From: Bin87 sp965207585
Lineage (GTDB): Bacteria > Chloroflexota > Dehalococcoidia > Lucifugimonadales > UBA3495
Assembly: GCA_965207585.1 (NCBI GenBank)
Contig: CBDBMT010000003.1
Location: forward strand, 1,054,001 to 1,118,000
Direction: 5' to 3'
DNA length: 64,000 nucleotides
Under the pieces are notes generated by a model. The model saw only the letters and a program-made list of their open reading frames with translations, was not told the DNA's origin and did no database searches. Both the position numbers and the translations under genes were made by a program. This document shows positions 41,588 through 48,894 of this stretch, piece after piece; the stretch's first letter is position 1, and each line of letters opens with the position of its first letter.

Positions 41588-43047
41588 CTAGGCTTTCCGC
41601 ATTTTCAAGCGGCGTAGGCGAGGGAATCCACCATTCGGTGGTACAGAGTGGCAGGGAGTTCCCGTACATCGGGGTCGCCAGTCGACAGTTCGAAACCCTC
41701 TGACGCCAGCCACAGGTGGCGTCGCACCAGGGCGATGGCGTCCACGAAGGTCGGCGACGGTTTGTCGTACCAGGCGGCCCTGCGCTGGGTCATGGGGTGC
41801 TGTTTCTGCAGGGCGTGGGCGGCCAGGGTGGTCCAGGAGAAGAGACCCAGCAGGACGGGGGTAGTGCGGGCGATGGCCAGGTCGGACCATTGGCGCTGGG
41901 TCTCCACTCCCAGGTGGGTGCGCACCTCCTGAAAGGTCACTTCCAGTTGCCAGCGCAGGACAAACCACTGGAGGATCTGGGTCGGGTTCGCCGACGGGTC
42001 GGTGCAGAGCAGGGCCTGGGGGTCGAAGGCGCCCTGGGGATCGCGGATCAGCACCCAGCGGATGGTGACGGCCGGTTTGCCCGAGCGGTACCAGACAGCG
42101 GTCTGGGAGGTGAGTTCCACGGTGCGGGTGGTGCCGTCGTACCAGGACACCGCGGCGACGGTCCACGCCACGTCGGCTCGCTCAAGGAGCGTTTTGAGCG
42201 AGGGTCGCCGCTCGCCTTTCAGCGGCGGCCGGCCGTTCTGACCCGGCTGACGAGGCGGCGCTGGCGCGTACAGAGCGGCGTCCAGGCGCAGTCTGGCGAT
42301 GAGGGTTACGGGTTCACGGAGCGACTGGCAGCAGCGCAGCAGGTCCAGTACGGCGTAGCCGTTGTCGCCCACCAGGACCAGCTTACGCTGGGGCAGCCAG
42401 CGGCGCAGTTGCATGACCATCTGGCGGGCCCAGTCGGTCACCTTCTTGTGCCGGCGTCCCTGCTGCTGGTGGTAGCGAGACGAGGGCGCCAGCACCGTGA
42501 GCACCGGCAACGCCCAATGGCGTCCCGCCCACGGCACGTGGCCCAGCCACATCAGGGAGATCCAGCGCAGCCCGCTGGCCTTGACCAGCTGATGGCGGCT
42601 GGAACGCACTGGGTCGCGGTAGATGGCCCGCGCCTTGATCTTGGCTCCACGACGTCGTTCCAAGGTTTCGTCGATGCCGAAGATCAACGGGCCGTCGCCG
42701 CGATCCAGATGCTGGAGTAGGAGCACCAGCAGGACGTGGGCTACCCCACGGGACGACCACACCGCTCGGTTGAGCACCGCGTGGTAGCGGGCGTAATTCC
42801 GGTCGTCGCTCAGTCCCATGACGCGGAGCGCCGCGGCCACGGTGCGTTGGCCCGGGGTCAGGATCGCGCCGACCAGCAGTAGTTGGGCTTTCCGCCAGGT
42901 TGGGGTGGTGAACAAAGTTGCGAAGGGGAAGAGAAGGGCTACAATGGCGTCGGGCAGGGTGAGCATGGTCGGGCCTTTCCGTCGAAAGTGGGGTCAGGCC
43001 AGCTTACCCTGTCTTTTTACTTTTTCTAAATTTTGCAGAAAGTCCAG
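41588..43047 (-). mobile_element. IS4-like insertion sequence, copy 1 (1460 bp)
   Basis: Starts CTAGGCTTTCCGCATTTT and ends, read inward from the right, CTGGACTTTCTGCAAAATTT. These are imperfect terminal inverted repeats with the shared pattern CTrGrCTTTCyGCA. Flanked by the 5-bp duplication CTTCG. It carries one transposase gene and is apparently identical to copy 2 at 59659-61118. Its insertion splits the amidase gene after codon 9. Confidence 0.93.
41605..42966 (-). CDS. IS4-like DDE transposase
   Basis: 453 residues. RNase H-fold transposase: first aspartate in LIFGIDETLERRRG, second in LVLVGDNGYAVLDL, and glutamate in a Y-R-E-K-like helix FVLRWQLEVTFQEVRTHLGVETQRQWSDLAIART. The N-terminal segment (LVGAILTPGQRTVAAALRVMGLSDDRNYARYHAVLNRAVWS) is a DNA-binding helical domain. 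I assign it to the IS4/IS701 superfamily without naming a subgroup. The protein appears complete, so the element should be active. Confidence 0.9.
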   Translation of the reverse strand: MLTLPDAIVALLFPFATLFTTPTWRKAQLLLVGAILTPGQRTVAAALRVMGLSDDRNYARYHAVLNRAVWSSRGVAHVLLVLLLQHLDRGDGPLIFGIDETLERRRGAKIKARAIYRDPVRSSRHQLVKASGLRWISLMWLGHVPWAGRHWALPVLTVLAPSSRYHQQQGRRHKKVTDWARQMVMQLRRWLPQRKLVLVGDNGYAVLDLLRCCQSLREPVTLIARLRLDAALYAPAPPRQPGQNGRPPLKGERRPSLKTLLERADVAWTVAAVSWYDGTTRTVELTSQTAVWYRSGKPAVTIRWVLIRDPQGAFDPQALLCTDPSANPTQILQWFVLRWQLEVTFQEVRTHLGVETQRQWSDLAIARTTPVLLGLFSWTTLAAHALQKQHPMTQRRAAWYDKPSPTFVDAIALVRRHLWLASEGFELSTGDPDVRELPATLYHRMVDSLAYAA

Positions 43048-43075
43048 CTTCGACAGTGGGTTGCCTTACCGCCAT
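43048..43075 (-). pseudogene. 5' end of the interrupted amidase gene
   Basis: ATG at 43075, preceded on the minus strand by GGAGGTTACAAC, encodes MAVRQPTVE and then runs into the IS. It is in perfect frame with the amidase fragment at 40105-41587 once the IS and one CTTCG copy are removed. Confidence 0.88.
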
Positions 43076-43114
43076 GTTGTAACCTCCGGTTGCTGGTTCT
43101 CCGCGATTAGGGAC

Positions 43115-43120
43115 TATACT
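43115..43120 (-). promoter_or_regulatory. -10 region between divergent genes
   Basis: On the minus strand AGTATAGTCCC gives a -10 (TATAGT) about 40 bp upstream of the amidase ATG. The same bases read TATACT on the plus strand and could serve the MNT-HEPN gene at 43229. The shared core suggests divergent, mutually exclusive transcription. Confidence 0.4.
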
Positions 43121-43228
43121 ACGGCTGTAGAAATCTGACCCAAACATCGCTACCAGTTCGGTAAATTCTCCATCGACCAATGCACCGGCGCCAGGCGAGT
43201 CTGACAGCACAGCCGGGAGACGAACCAG

Positions 43229-44020
43229 ATGCAGCATCACGACCCCAAAGCGCTGCGCATAGCAAAAGCAGTGCAGCAACGTGAGCAGCCCGAACTCGTC
43301 ATCCTCTTCGGCTCCCGCGCTCGGGGTGACCACGAAGAACTGCTATCGGACATCGACGTCATGCTGGTACAGGCCGCCGAACCTGACGACGCCATCCAAA
43401 AGGCCGCCGCCGCCGCCGCCGCCCGGGTCGCCTGGGAGACCTACGGACGGGAAGTGCTGGTGGAACTGGTGTGGAGAACCATCGAAGAGTTCCGGCACAA
43501 TCGCCGGTACGTCAACAGCGTCGAGACCCACGCCGTAAAGGACGGAATAGTCATGCCCAGGGATCCGAACCAGTCCGGCTCGTCACAATACGAAGACGAG
43601 GCGACCGAATATTCTTACGACTGGGAGAGCTATGAGGTACTCATCGAAAGAGCAGAGGCACACCTGTCCGCCTTCCAGTCGCTGGCAAGCAACGACCAGC
43701 CGGACTTCCCAATCGGACAGCAGGCCCACTTCGCCCTGGAATGCGGATTGAAAGCCCTGTTGGAAGCCCGCCAGATTCCCTACGGCTACAACCACAGCAT
43801 GGCGGACCTGCTGGGCACGCTTCGTCACTTTCACCCCGAAATACGGGACTTCCGCCTGTCCATAGCCCCCGATATCTACGCGGAGTATGCTGGGCGACGC
43901 GGCTACCGAGCGCGACGGCAACCGCGTCTGACCGACCAGCCGGACTACCTGGAGAAGACCGTCGCCGACGCCCAATTCCTGATTGAGAGGGCCAAAGCCG
44001 CGAGAGCAGAAGCCGGCTGA
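43229..44020 (+). CDS. MNT-HEPN fusion protein (nucleotidyltransferase plus HEPN domain)
   Basis: 263 residues. Residues 1-105 form a minimal nucleotidyltransferase: VILFGSRARGDHEELLSDIDVMLV contains the G-S-x-x-x-G and D-x-D motifs. After a linker (RDPNQSGSSQYEDEATEYSY) residues about 130-255 are a HEPN domain: YEVLIERAEAHLSAFQS, IGQQAHFALECGLKALLEARQIPYGYNHSMADLLGTL. In toxin-antitoxin modules these are usually two proteins, HEPN RNase and MNT antitoxin, where MNT adenylylates HEPN. Here they are fused in the order MNT-HEPN, so the protein may control itself. The HEPN RxxxxH motif is not obvious, so nuclease activity is uncertain. Confidence 0.78.
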   Translation: MQHHDPKALRIAKAVQQREQPELVILFGSRARGDHEELLSDIDVMLVQAAEPDDAIQKAAAAAAARVAWETYGREVLVELVWRTIEEFRHNRRYVNSVETHAVKDGIVMPRDPNQSGSSQYEDEATEYSYDWESYEVLIERAEAHLSAFQSLASNDQPDFPIGQQAHFALECGLKALLEARQIPYGYNHSMADLLGTLRHFHPEIRDFRLSIAPDIYAEYAGRRGYRARRQPRLTDQPDYLEKTVADAQFLIERAKAARAEAG

Positions 44021-44071
44021 AAACGAGCCGTCTGAACCGAGAAACAAACATCCCAGACACGGAGGCCAATC

Positions 44072-45832
44072 ATGCCAGTCAAAGGGACCACGATGACCAG
44101 TTACCGTCCGCTGATGCAGGGTGTCAACGGAATGGTTGCCGCCAGCCATCCCGCCGCCGCCATGGCCGGCTTGGAAATCCTGAAGAAAGGCGGCAACGCC
44201 ATCGACGCCGGCGTGGCCGTGGGCCTGGCGCTGAACGTCGTGCACGTCGACGATTGCAGTTTTCTGGGCGTGGCGCCCACGGTCATCTACCTGGCCGACC
44301 GGAACGAAGTGGTCACCGTGGACGGACTCGGGGTCTGGCCCAGGGCGGCGTCGGTGGAGTACTTCCACAAGCACCACGGGGGCAGGATGCCGGCCGGCGT
44401 GCTGTCATCGTTGACACCCGCCGCCGCCGATTCCTGGATCACGTCACTGTCCAAGTTTGGCACGATGACCTTCGGGCAGGTGGCCGGCGCGGCCATAGAC
44501 CTGGCCGGCAACGGTTTCCCCATGTTCCGCTACCTCGCCGGCCGGTTCAAGACCGCCTACGACCAGTACAACACTTACCCGTCAACCGCCGAGATCTACC
44601 TGCCCGGCGGCCGCGCACCCAAACAGGGCGAGATGTTCTACCAGAAGGACCTGGCGGCCACCCTGTCCAAACTGGCGGATATTGAGGCTTCAAACGCGGG
44701 CAAGGGTCGGGAAGCGGCAATGAAGGAGGCCCGGGACTACATCTACACCGGCGAACTGGCGCACAAGATTGTGGCCTTCAACCAGGAGATGGGCGGCCTG
44801 CTCACCGAAGAAGACCTGGCCGCGTACCACGTGCAGGTCAGGCCGCCGGTGACGGTGAACTACAAGGGCTACGACGTCTACAGCACCGGGCCGTGGGGGC
44901 AGGGGCCGACCTTCCCGCAGGCGCTCAAGATCCTCGAAGGCTTCGACCTGGCGTCCATGGGTCACAACTCGACCCAGTACATTCACACGGTGAGCCAGGC
45001 GTTGAACCTGGCCTTCGCCGACCGGGAGCGATACGTGGGCGACCCTGATTTCGTGGACGTTCCGCTCACGGAAATGTTCGCCGAGGAATACCTGGCCAAG
45101 CGCCGCGCGCTGATCGACCCGGACCTGGCCTGGCCGGGCACGCCACCCGCGGGCGACCCGCGGAAGGGCAAAGCTACCGTCGACGGCGCTCCTCAGTCTC
45201 CCCGGGAGGCGGCGGAACCGGTGGGCACTGCCGGCGTCAGCGGCGGCGGGACGTCGTATTTCGCCGTTATCGACCGGGACGGGAACATTTTCTCCTGCAC
45301 GCCCAGCGAGGGCACCAAGAACGGCGGACCCATCATCCCCGGAACCGGCCTCGCATTCTCTTTGCGCGGCACCCAGTCCAAGCTCGTCGATGACCATCCT
45401 GCGTCTGTTGTTGGAGGCAAGCGGCCAAGGCTCACGCCGGCTCCGGCCCTGGTGACCCGCGATGGCGAGTCCGTCATGGCCCTGGGCGCCCACGGCGGCG
45501 ACCACATCCCGCAGGGCACCCTGCAACTGCTGTTGAACGTCCTGGAATTTAGCCGCGACCCGCAGGAAGCGGTGGAAGAGCCCCGCTTCTACAGCTACAA
45601 CTTCCCCAGTTCCAACTGGGCGTCCAGGTATGACCCCGGTATGCTCCGGTTGGAAGGCCGCATATCCGATGAAATAGTAGAGGGGCTGCGCCGGAAAGGT
45701 CACACCATAGAGCAGTACCCGGATTGGTGGGAGGGTTCGGCACTGTACTGCGTCATCACCCGCAACCCGGAGACCGGAGTGCTCCAGGGCGGCGCGGACC
45801 CGCGCTGCGAAGCCTACGCTGTGGGCTTCTAG
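44072..45832 (+). CDS. gamma-glutamyltransferase family protein
   Basis: 586 residues from 44072, or 579 from the ATG at 44093. Ntn-hydrolase that cleaves itself before a threonine nucleophile, here in AGVSGGGTSYFAVIDRDGNIFSCT near residue 395. The N-terminal half has NGMVAASHPAAAMAGLEILKKGGNAIDAGVAVGLALNVVH, and the C-terminal half has TLQLLLNVLEFSRDPQEAVEEPRFYS and the ending GVLQGGADPRCEAYAVGF. No signal peptide is evident, unlike periplasmic GGT enzymes. It may act on glutathione-like or other gamma-glutamyl compounds. Confidence 0.87.
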   Translation: MPVKGTTMTSYRPLMQGVNGMVAASHPAAAMAGLEILKKGGNAIDAGVAVGLALNVVHVDDCSFLGVAPTVIYLADRNEVVTVDGLGVWPRAASVEYFHKHHGGRMPAGVLSSLTPAAADSWITSLSKFGTMTFGQVAGAAIDLAGNGFPMFRYLAGRFKTAYDQYNTYPSTAEIYLPGGRAPKQGEMFYQKDLAATLSKLADIEASNAGKGREAAMKEARDYIYTGELAHKIVAFNQEMGGLLTEEDLAAYHVQVRPPVTVNYKGYDVYSTGPWGQGPTFPQALKILEGFDLASMGHNSTQYIHTVSQALNLAFADRERYVGDPDFVDVPLTEMFAEEYLAKRRALIDPDLAWPGTPPAGDPRKGKATVDGAPQSPREAAEPVGTAGVSGGGTSYFAVIDRDGNIFSCTPSEGTKNGGPIIPGTGLAFSLRGTQSKLVDDHPASVVGGKRPRLTPAPALVTRDGESVMALGAHGGDHIPQGTLQLLLNVLEFSRDPQEAVEEPRFYSYNFPSSNWASRYDPGMLRLEGRISDEIVEGLRRKGHTIEQYPDWWEGSALYCVITRNPETGVLQGGADPRCEAYAVGF

Positions 45833-45837
45833 AACGC

Positions 45838-46392
45838 CTAGCGGCTTCCCACCGCCGCCGCGCTCAGCTCGCGAATGGCGTCCACCGTTTCCGGACCGGC
45901 CGGCTGGCCCATCTCAACGTCCCGCACTGCTTCCCAGGACCGCAGCACGTCCGCCATGACCGCTTCGTCGGACTGGTCAATGTCGATGGGGATGCCCACC
46001 TGCGCCCATGACGTGTAGCCAGTGAGCCAGAACACCTCGGTGGGGTTGTTCTCCGGGTCGCGGAAGTAGCAGCCGATGGCGCTGGCGTGGCTGACGATGC
46101 GGTCCAGCTGGTAACCGCGTTCGTGGATGCGCCGCTTGAAATCGCGCAAGTCCTCGAGGGATTCCACTCGCATTGAAATCTGCTGGATCCAATGGGGGTC
46201 GTCCAGCGAAGGCCGGCCGTTGATGAGGGCGATCTCGTGATCGCAGCTTTCGGGATCGGCGCTGTAAAAGGCGCCCAGCGGGCCGACCTTGGTCCGCTGC
46301 ATTCCCATGAAATTCTCGTAGAAGTCCATCATGAGTTCGAGGTCATGTACGTAGAAGCCGATATGACCGAGGCCCGTAACTTTCGCCGACAT
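45838..46392 (-). CDS. VOC family protein (extradiol dioxygenase-like)
   Basis: 184 residues from the ATG at 46392, with GAGGAG 7 bp upstream. The N-terminal VTGLGHIGFYVHDLELMMDFYENFMGMQ and the second module WIQQISMRVESLEDLRDFKRRIHERGYQ ... GCYFRDPENNPTEVFWLTGY have the metal-ligand positions (His, His, Glu) of vicinal-oxygen-chelate enzymes. It resembles 2,3-dihydroxybiphenyl dioxygenase-like and biphenyl pathway proteins. Substrate unknown. Convergent with the GGT gene. Confidence 0.85.
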   Translation of the reverse strand: MSAKVTGLGHIGFYVHDLELMMDFYENFMGMQRTKVGPLGAFYSADPESCDHEIALINGRPSLDDPHWIQQISMRVESLEDLRDFKRRIHERGYQLDRIVSHASAIGCYFRDPENNPTEVFWLTGYTSWAQVGIPIDIDQSDEAVMADVLRSWEAVRDVEMGQPAGPETVDAIRELSAAAVGSR

Positions 46393-46593
46393 ATTCAACT
46401 CCTCAAATGATTGGCGTGTGGGCGCATTATGCGCTTTCCCCGGTTCCCGTGTCGACCTGGCCGGAACATACTTGCAGAGCGAGCGTTATTCTCGCGCGCC
46501 GAGCGTGTCTTGCCCGTCAACCCGGACTGGTGTTACAAACATTCGTGGACCGGGCAGGTTATTTCAGCTTAGTCATGACAGGGAGGTGTCGCC

Positions 46594-47748
46594 GTGGCCG
46601 CAAATTCGCACAGCATCGTACAGGACGCCATCGACGTAGCCATAGGAGAGCGCGGGGAAATCGGGGTGCAGGTTGCCGCCTACCTGGACGGCGAACTGGT
46701 GATTGACCGGTGGGGCGGCCTGGCCGACGAGATCACCGGCCGGGAAGTGGACGGAGACACCCTGTTCCCGGTGTTTTCAAACATCAAGGCGGTGACTGCG
46801 ACCGCGCTCCACATCCAGGCTGAGCGTGGACTGGTGGACTACTACCAGCCGGTGGCGAGGTACTGGCCGGAGTTCGGAAAGTACGGCAAGGATAAGGGCA
46901 CGGTGTTCGACGCGCTGACCCACCGCATCGGCGTTCCACTGATGCCGGTGGGAGTTACGCCGGAGCTGATGTGCGACTGGAACTGGATGGTGGGCCAACT
47001 GGCGGAGATGCACCCGCTCTTCGAGCCGGGCACCCGCAGTGGCTACATGGCCTATACCTTCGGCTGGGTGGTGGGCGAGGTGGTGCGCCGCACCGATCCC
47101 AAGCGTCGGCCCTTTGGGCAATTTATCCAGGAAGAGATCTGCCAGCCGCTGGGCATCACCGACCTGTGGGCCGGCATCCCGCCCGAGGCGGAGCCCCGCG
47201 TGGCCAGGCTCACCAACGTGCCGCCCCTCGGGCCCGGCGCGCCCGGCCTGCCTCCGGACTCGCTCCGGTTCCGCGCCACTCCGCCGGAGGTGGGAACTAC
47301 CCAAGAGGTGTTTGGTCGTTCCGACGTGCGCCAGGCCTGCATCCCGGGAGCACAGGGGATCATGACGGCACGCAGCCAGGCGCGGTTCTGGGCCATGTTG
47401 GCCAACGGCGGCGAACTGGACGGCGTCCGCCTGCTTTCCGAGGAACGGGTCCGGACCTTCCACATTCCGCGTCCGCCCAGCGATTACGATCCGGTGCACG
47501 GACGGCCGCATCACGGGACCATCGGAGGCTTTCACTTTGCCGGCAGCCCCGGCATGGGCGCCATGGGCGCTAGCTCGCTGGCATTCGGCCACAACGGCGC
47601 CGGCGGCTCGGTGGGCTGGGCTGACCCGCGGCACGGCCTGGCGGTTGCCATCCACCACAACCGCATGGTGCCGCACGGCCCGCCGGAAGAGAGCCCGCTG
47701 ACGCCCATCGGGGCAGCGGTGCGGAAGGCCCTGGGAATACCGGAGTGA
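46594..47748 (+). CDS. serine hydrolase, beta-lactamase class C / EstB family
   Basis: 384 residues from a GTG with GGGAGGTG upstream. The SxxK motif is FSNIKAVTATALHI (Ser about 63, Lys 66). The second motif region is GTRSGYMAYTFGWVVGEVVRRT, where the usual YxN is degenerate. The final GGSVGWADPRHGLAVAIHHNRM is the H-x-G-like strand. THRIGVP replaces the common THTSGLP. The family includes esterases, D-aminopeptidases and lactonases; no signal peptide is seen, so a beta-lactam role is unlikely. Confidence 0.85.
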   Translation: MAANSHSIVQDAIDVAIGERGEIGVQVAAYLDGELVIDRWGGLADEITGREVDGDTLFPVFSNIKAVTATALHIQAERGLVDYYQPVARYWPEFGKYGKDKGTVFDALTHRIGVPLMPVGVTPELMCDWNWMVGQLAEMHPLFEPGTRSGYMAYTFGWVVGEVVRRTDPKRRPFGQFIQEEICQPLGITDLWAGIPPEAEPRVARLTNVPPLGPGAPGLPPDSLRFRATPPEVGTTQEVFGRSDVRQACIPGAQGIMTARSQARFWAMLANGGELDGVRLLSEERVRTFHIPRPPSDYDPVHGRPHHGTIGGFHFAGSPGMGAMGASSLAFGHNGAGGSVGWADPRHGLAVAIHHNRMVPHGPPEESPLTPIGAAVRKALGIPE

Positions 47749-47773
47749 CACCGGTGGGATCCGCGAGGGCCGT

Positions 47774-48808
47774 TCAGTCGCGGATCCTGACCAGCTTCTG
47801 CATCGAGCGAAGCTCGCGGGGCGGGTCCATGTGCCGGCCGTAGTCGGTCCAGGACACCTCGGCCACGTACAGGTCTCCCCGGGAGTCGATGGCGATGCCA
47901 TGAGGGGAATAGAACCGGCCGGACTGGTCGCCGTAACTCTCCCGGCCGACCCGGGCTAGGACCTTGCCTTTGGTGTTCATCACCGTCACTCGAGGGCCGA
48001 GATCGGTGCCGATGTCGTTGGTGCCGATCCCGCAGAAGTACTCGCCGATGTAGATCAGTTCCTCCCCGGAACGGTCGTCGATACAGATGGCGGCGGCGCG
48101 GGAGAGGTTGCCCCACTGCGTCTCATATTTGCCATCGGAGCTGAAGACCTGGATGCGATGATTCTCGCGGTCGGCGACGTACACCCAGCCATCGTTGTCC
48201 ACGATGACGTTGTGCACGATGTTGAACTGGCCGTCCCCGGTCCCCGATTCACCCCATGAAAAGAGGAGCCGGCCGTCAGGAGTGTACTTGTGCACCCTGG
48301 CGTTGGAATAGCCGTCGGCGACGTAGAACTCGCCGGTGCGCCGGTCGAAGGCCACGTGGGCGGGCACGCAGAAGGGCTCGCCGCTCATTTTGGGGCTCGG
48401 CTGGTGCGGCGTGCCCCAGGTTTTCAGCAGCTTGCCTTCGGGGGTGAACTGCCGCACCGTGCTGTCTCCGTTGTCCACGCAGTACACGGTATCGTCGGGG
48501 GCAATGGTCACGCCGTGGGGGTTGGCGAACACCCCTTCGCCCCAGGTGCGCAGCACGTTGCCGTCGGTGTCGAATACGATCATCGGGATAGTGCCCCGGT
48601 TGAACACGTACACCTGGTCCCTGGAGTCGACGGCGACTGACGTTCCCTCTTTGTAGACGCACCCTTCCGGGAGCTGACCCCAATTCTCGCCGGATACGCG
48701 GTAGAGGAAACCGTTTTCGCCGATCACAACCGATTCGCGGGGGCCGCCATCAGCGCCGTGTCCCTCGGTGCGCAGGCCATATTCCCAGTCCTGTTCCTTG
48801 TCGACCAT
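47774..48808 (-). CDS. NHL-repeat protein (peptidyl-alpha-hydroxyglycine lyase-like)
   Basis: 344 residues forming a six-bladed beta-propeller. NHL-type blades are visible at GTSVAVDSRDQVYVFNRG, ANPHGVTIAPDDTVYCVDNGDSTVRQF, CVPAHVAFDRRTGEFYVADGYSNARVHKY, NIVHNVIVDNDGWVYVADRENHRIQVF and YSPHGIAIDSRGDLYVAEVSW. This is the layout of the peptidylglycine amidating lyase fold, but many bacterial members have unknown function. No signal peptide. It is convergent with the serine hydrolase gene. Confidence 0.82.
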   Translation of the reverse strand: MVDKEQDWEYGLRTEGHGADGGPRESVVIGENGFLYRVSGENWGQLPEGCVYKEGTSVAVDSRDQVYVFNRGTIPMIVFDTDGNVLRTWGEGVFANPHGVTIAPDDTVYCVDNGDSTVRQFTPEGKLLKTWGTPHQPSPKMSGEPFCVPAHVAFDRRTGEFYVADGYSNARVHKYTPDGRLLFSWGESGTGDGQFNIVHNVIVDNDGWVYVADRENHRIQVFSSDGKYETQWGNLSRAAAICIDDRSGEELIYIGEYFCGIGTNDIGTDLGPRVTVMNTKGKVLARVGRESYGDQSGRFYSPHGIAIDSRGDLYVAEVSWTDYGRHMDPPRELRSMQKLVRIRD

Positions 48809-48894
48809 CCGCGTGACCTCCTCGAGTGCGCGCCAATCGGCGCCGGGGCATACGGGAATATATCACGGGTCGCGCCGGGTCCAGGTGGCTGAAC

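Noticed and set aside
41716..42720. 334-codon frame on the plus strand inside the IS (also in copy 2)
   Set aside because: Antisense to a complete DDE transposase; Gln/Gly/His-rich sequence typical of a shadow.
46594..47748. beta-lactamase conferring resistance
   Set aside because: SxxK is present but the YxN motif is degenerate and no signal peptide is seen. Esterase or peptidase-type hydrolase is more likely.
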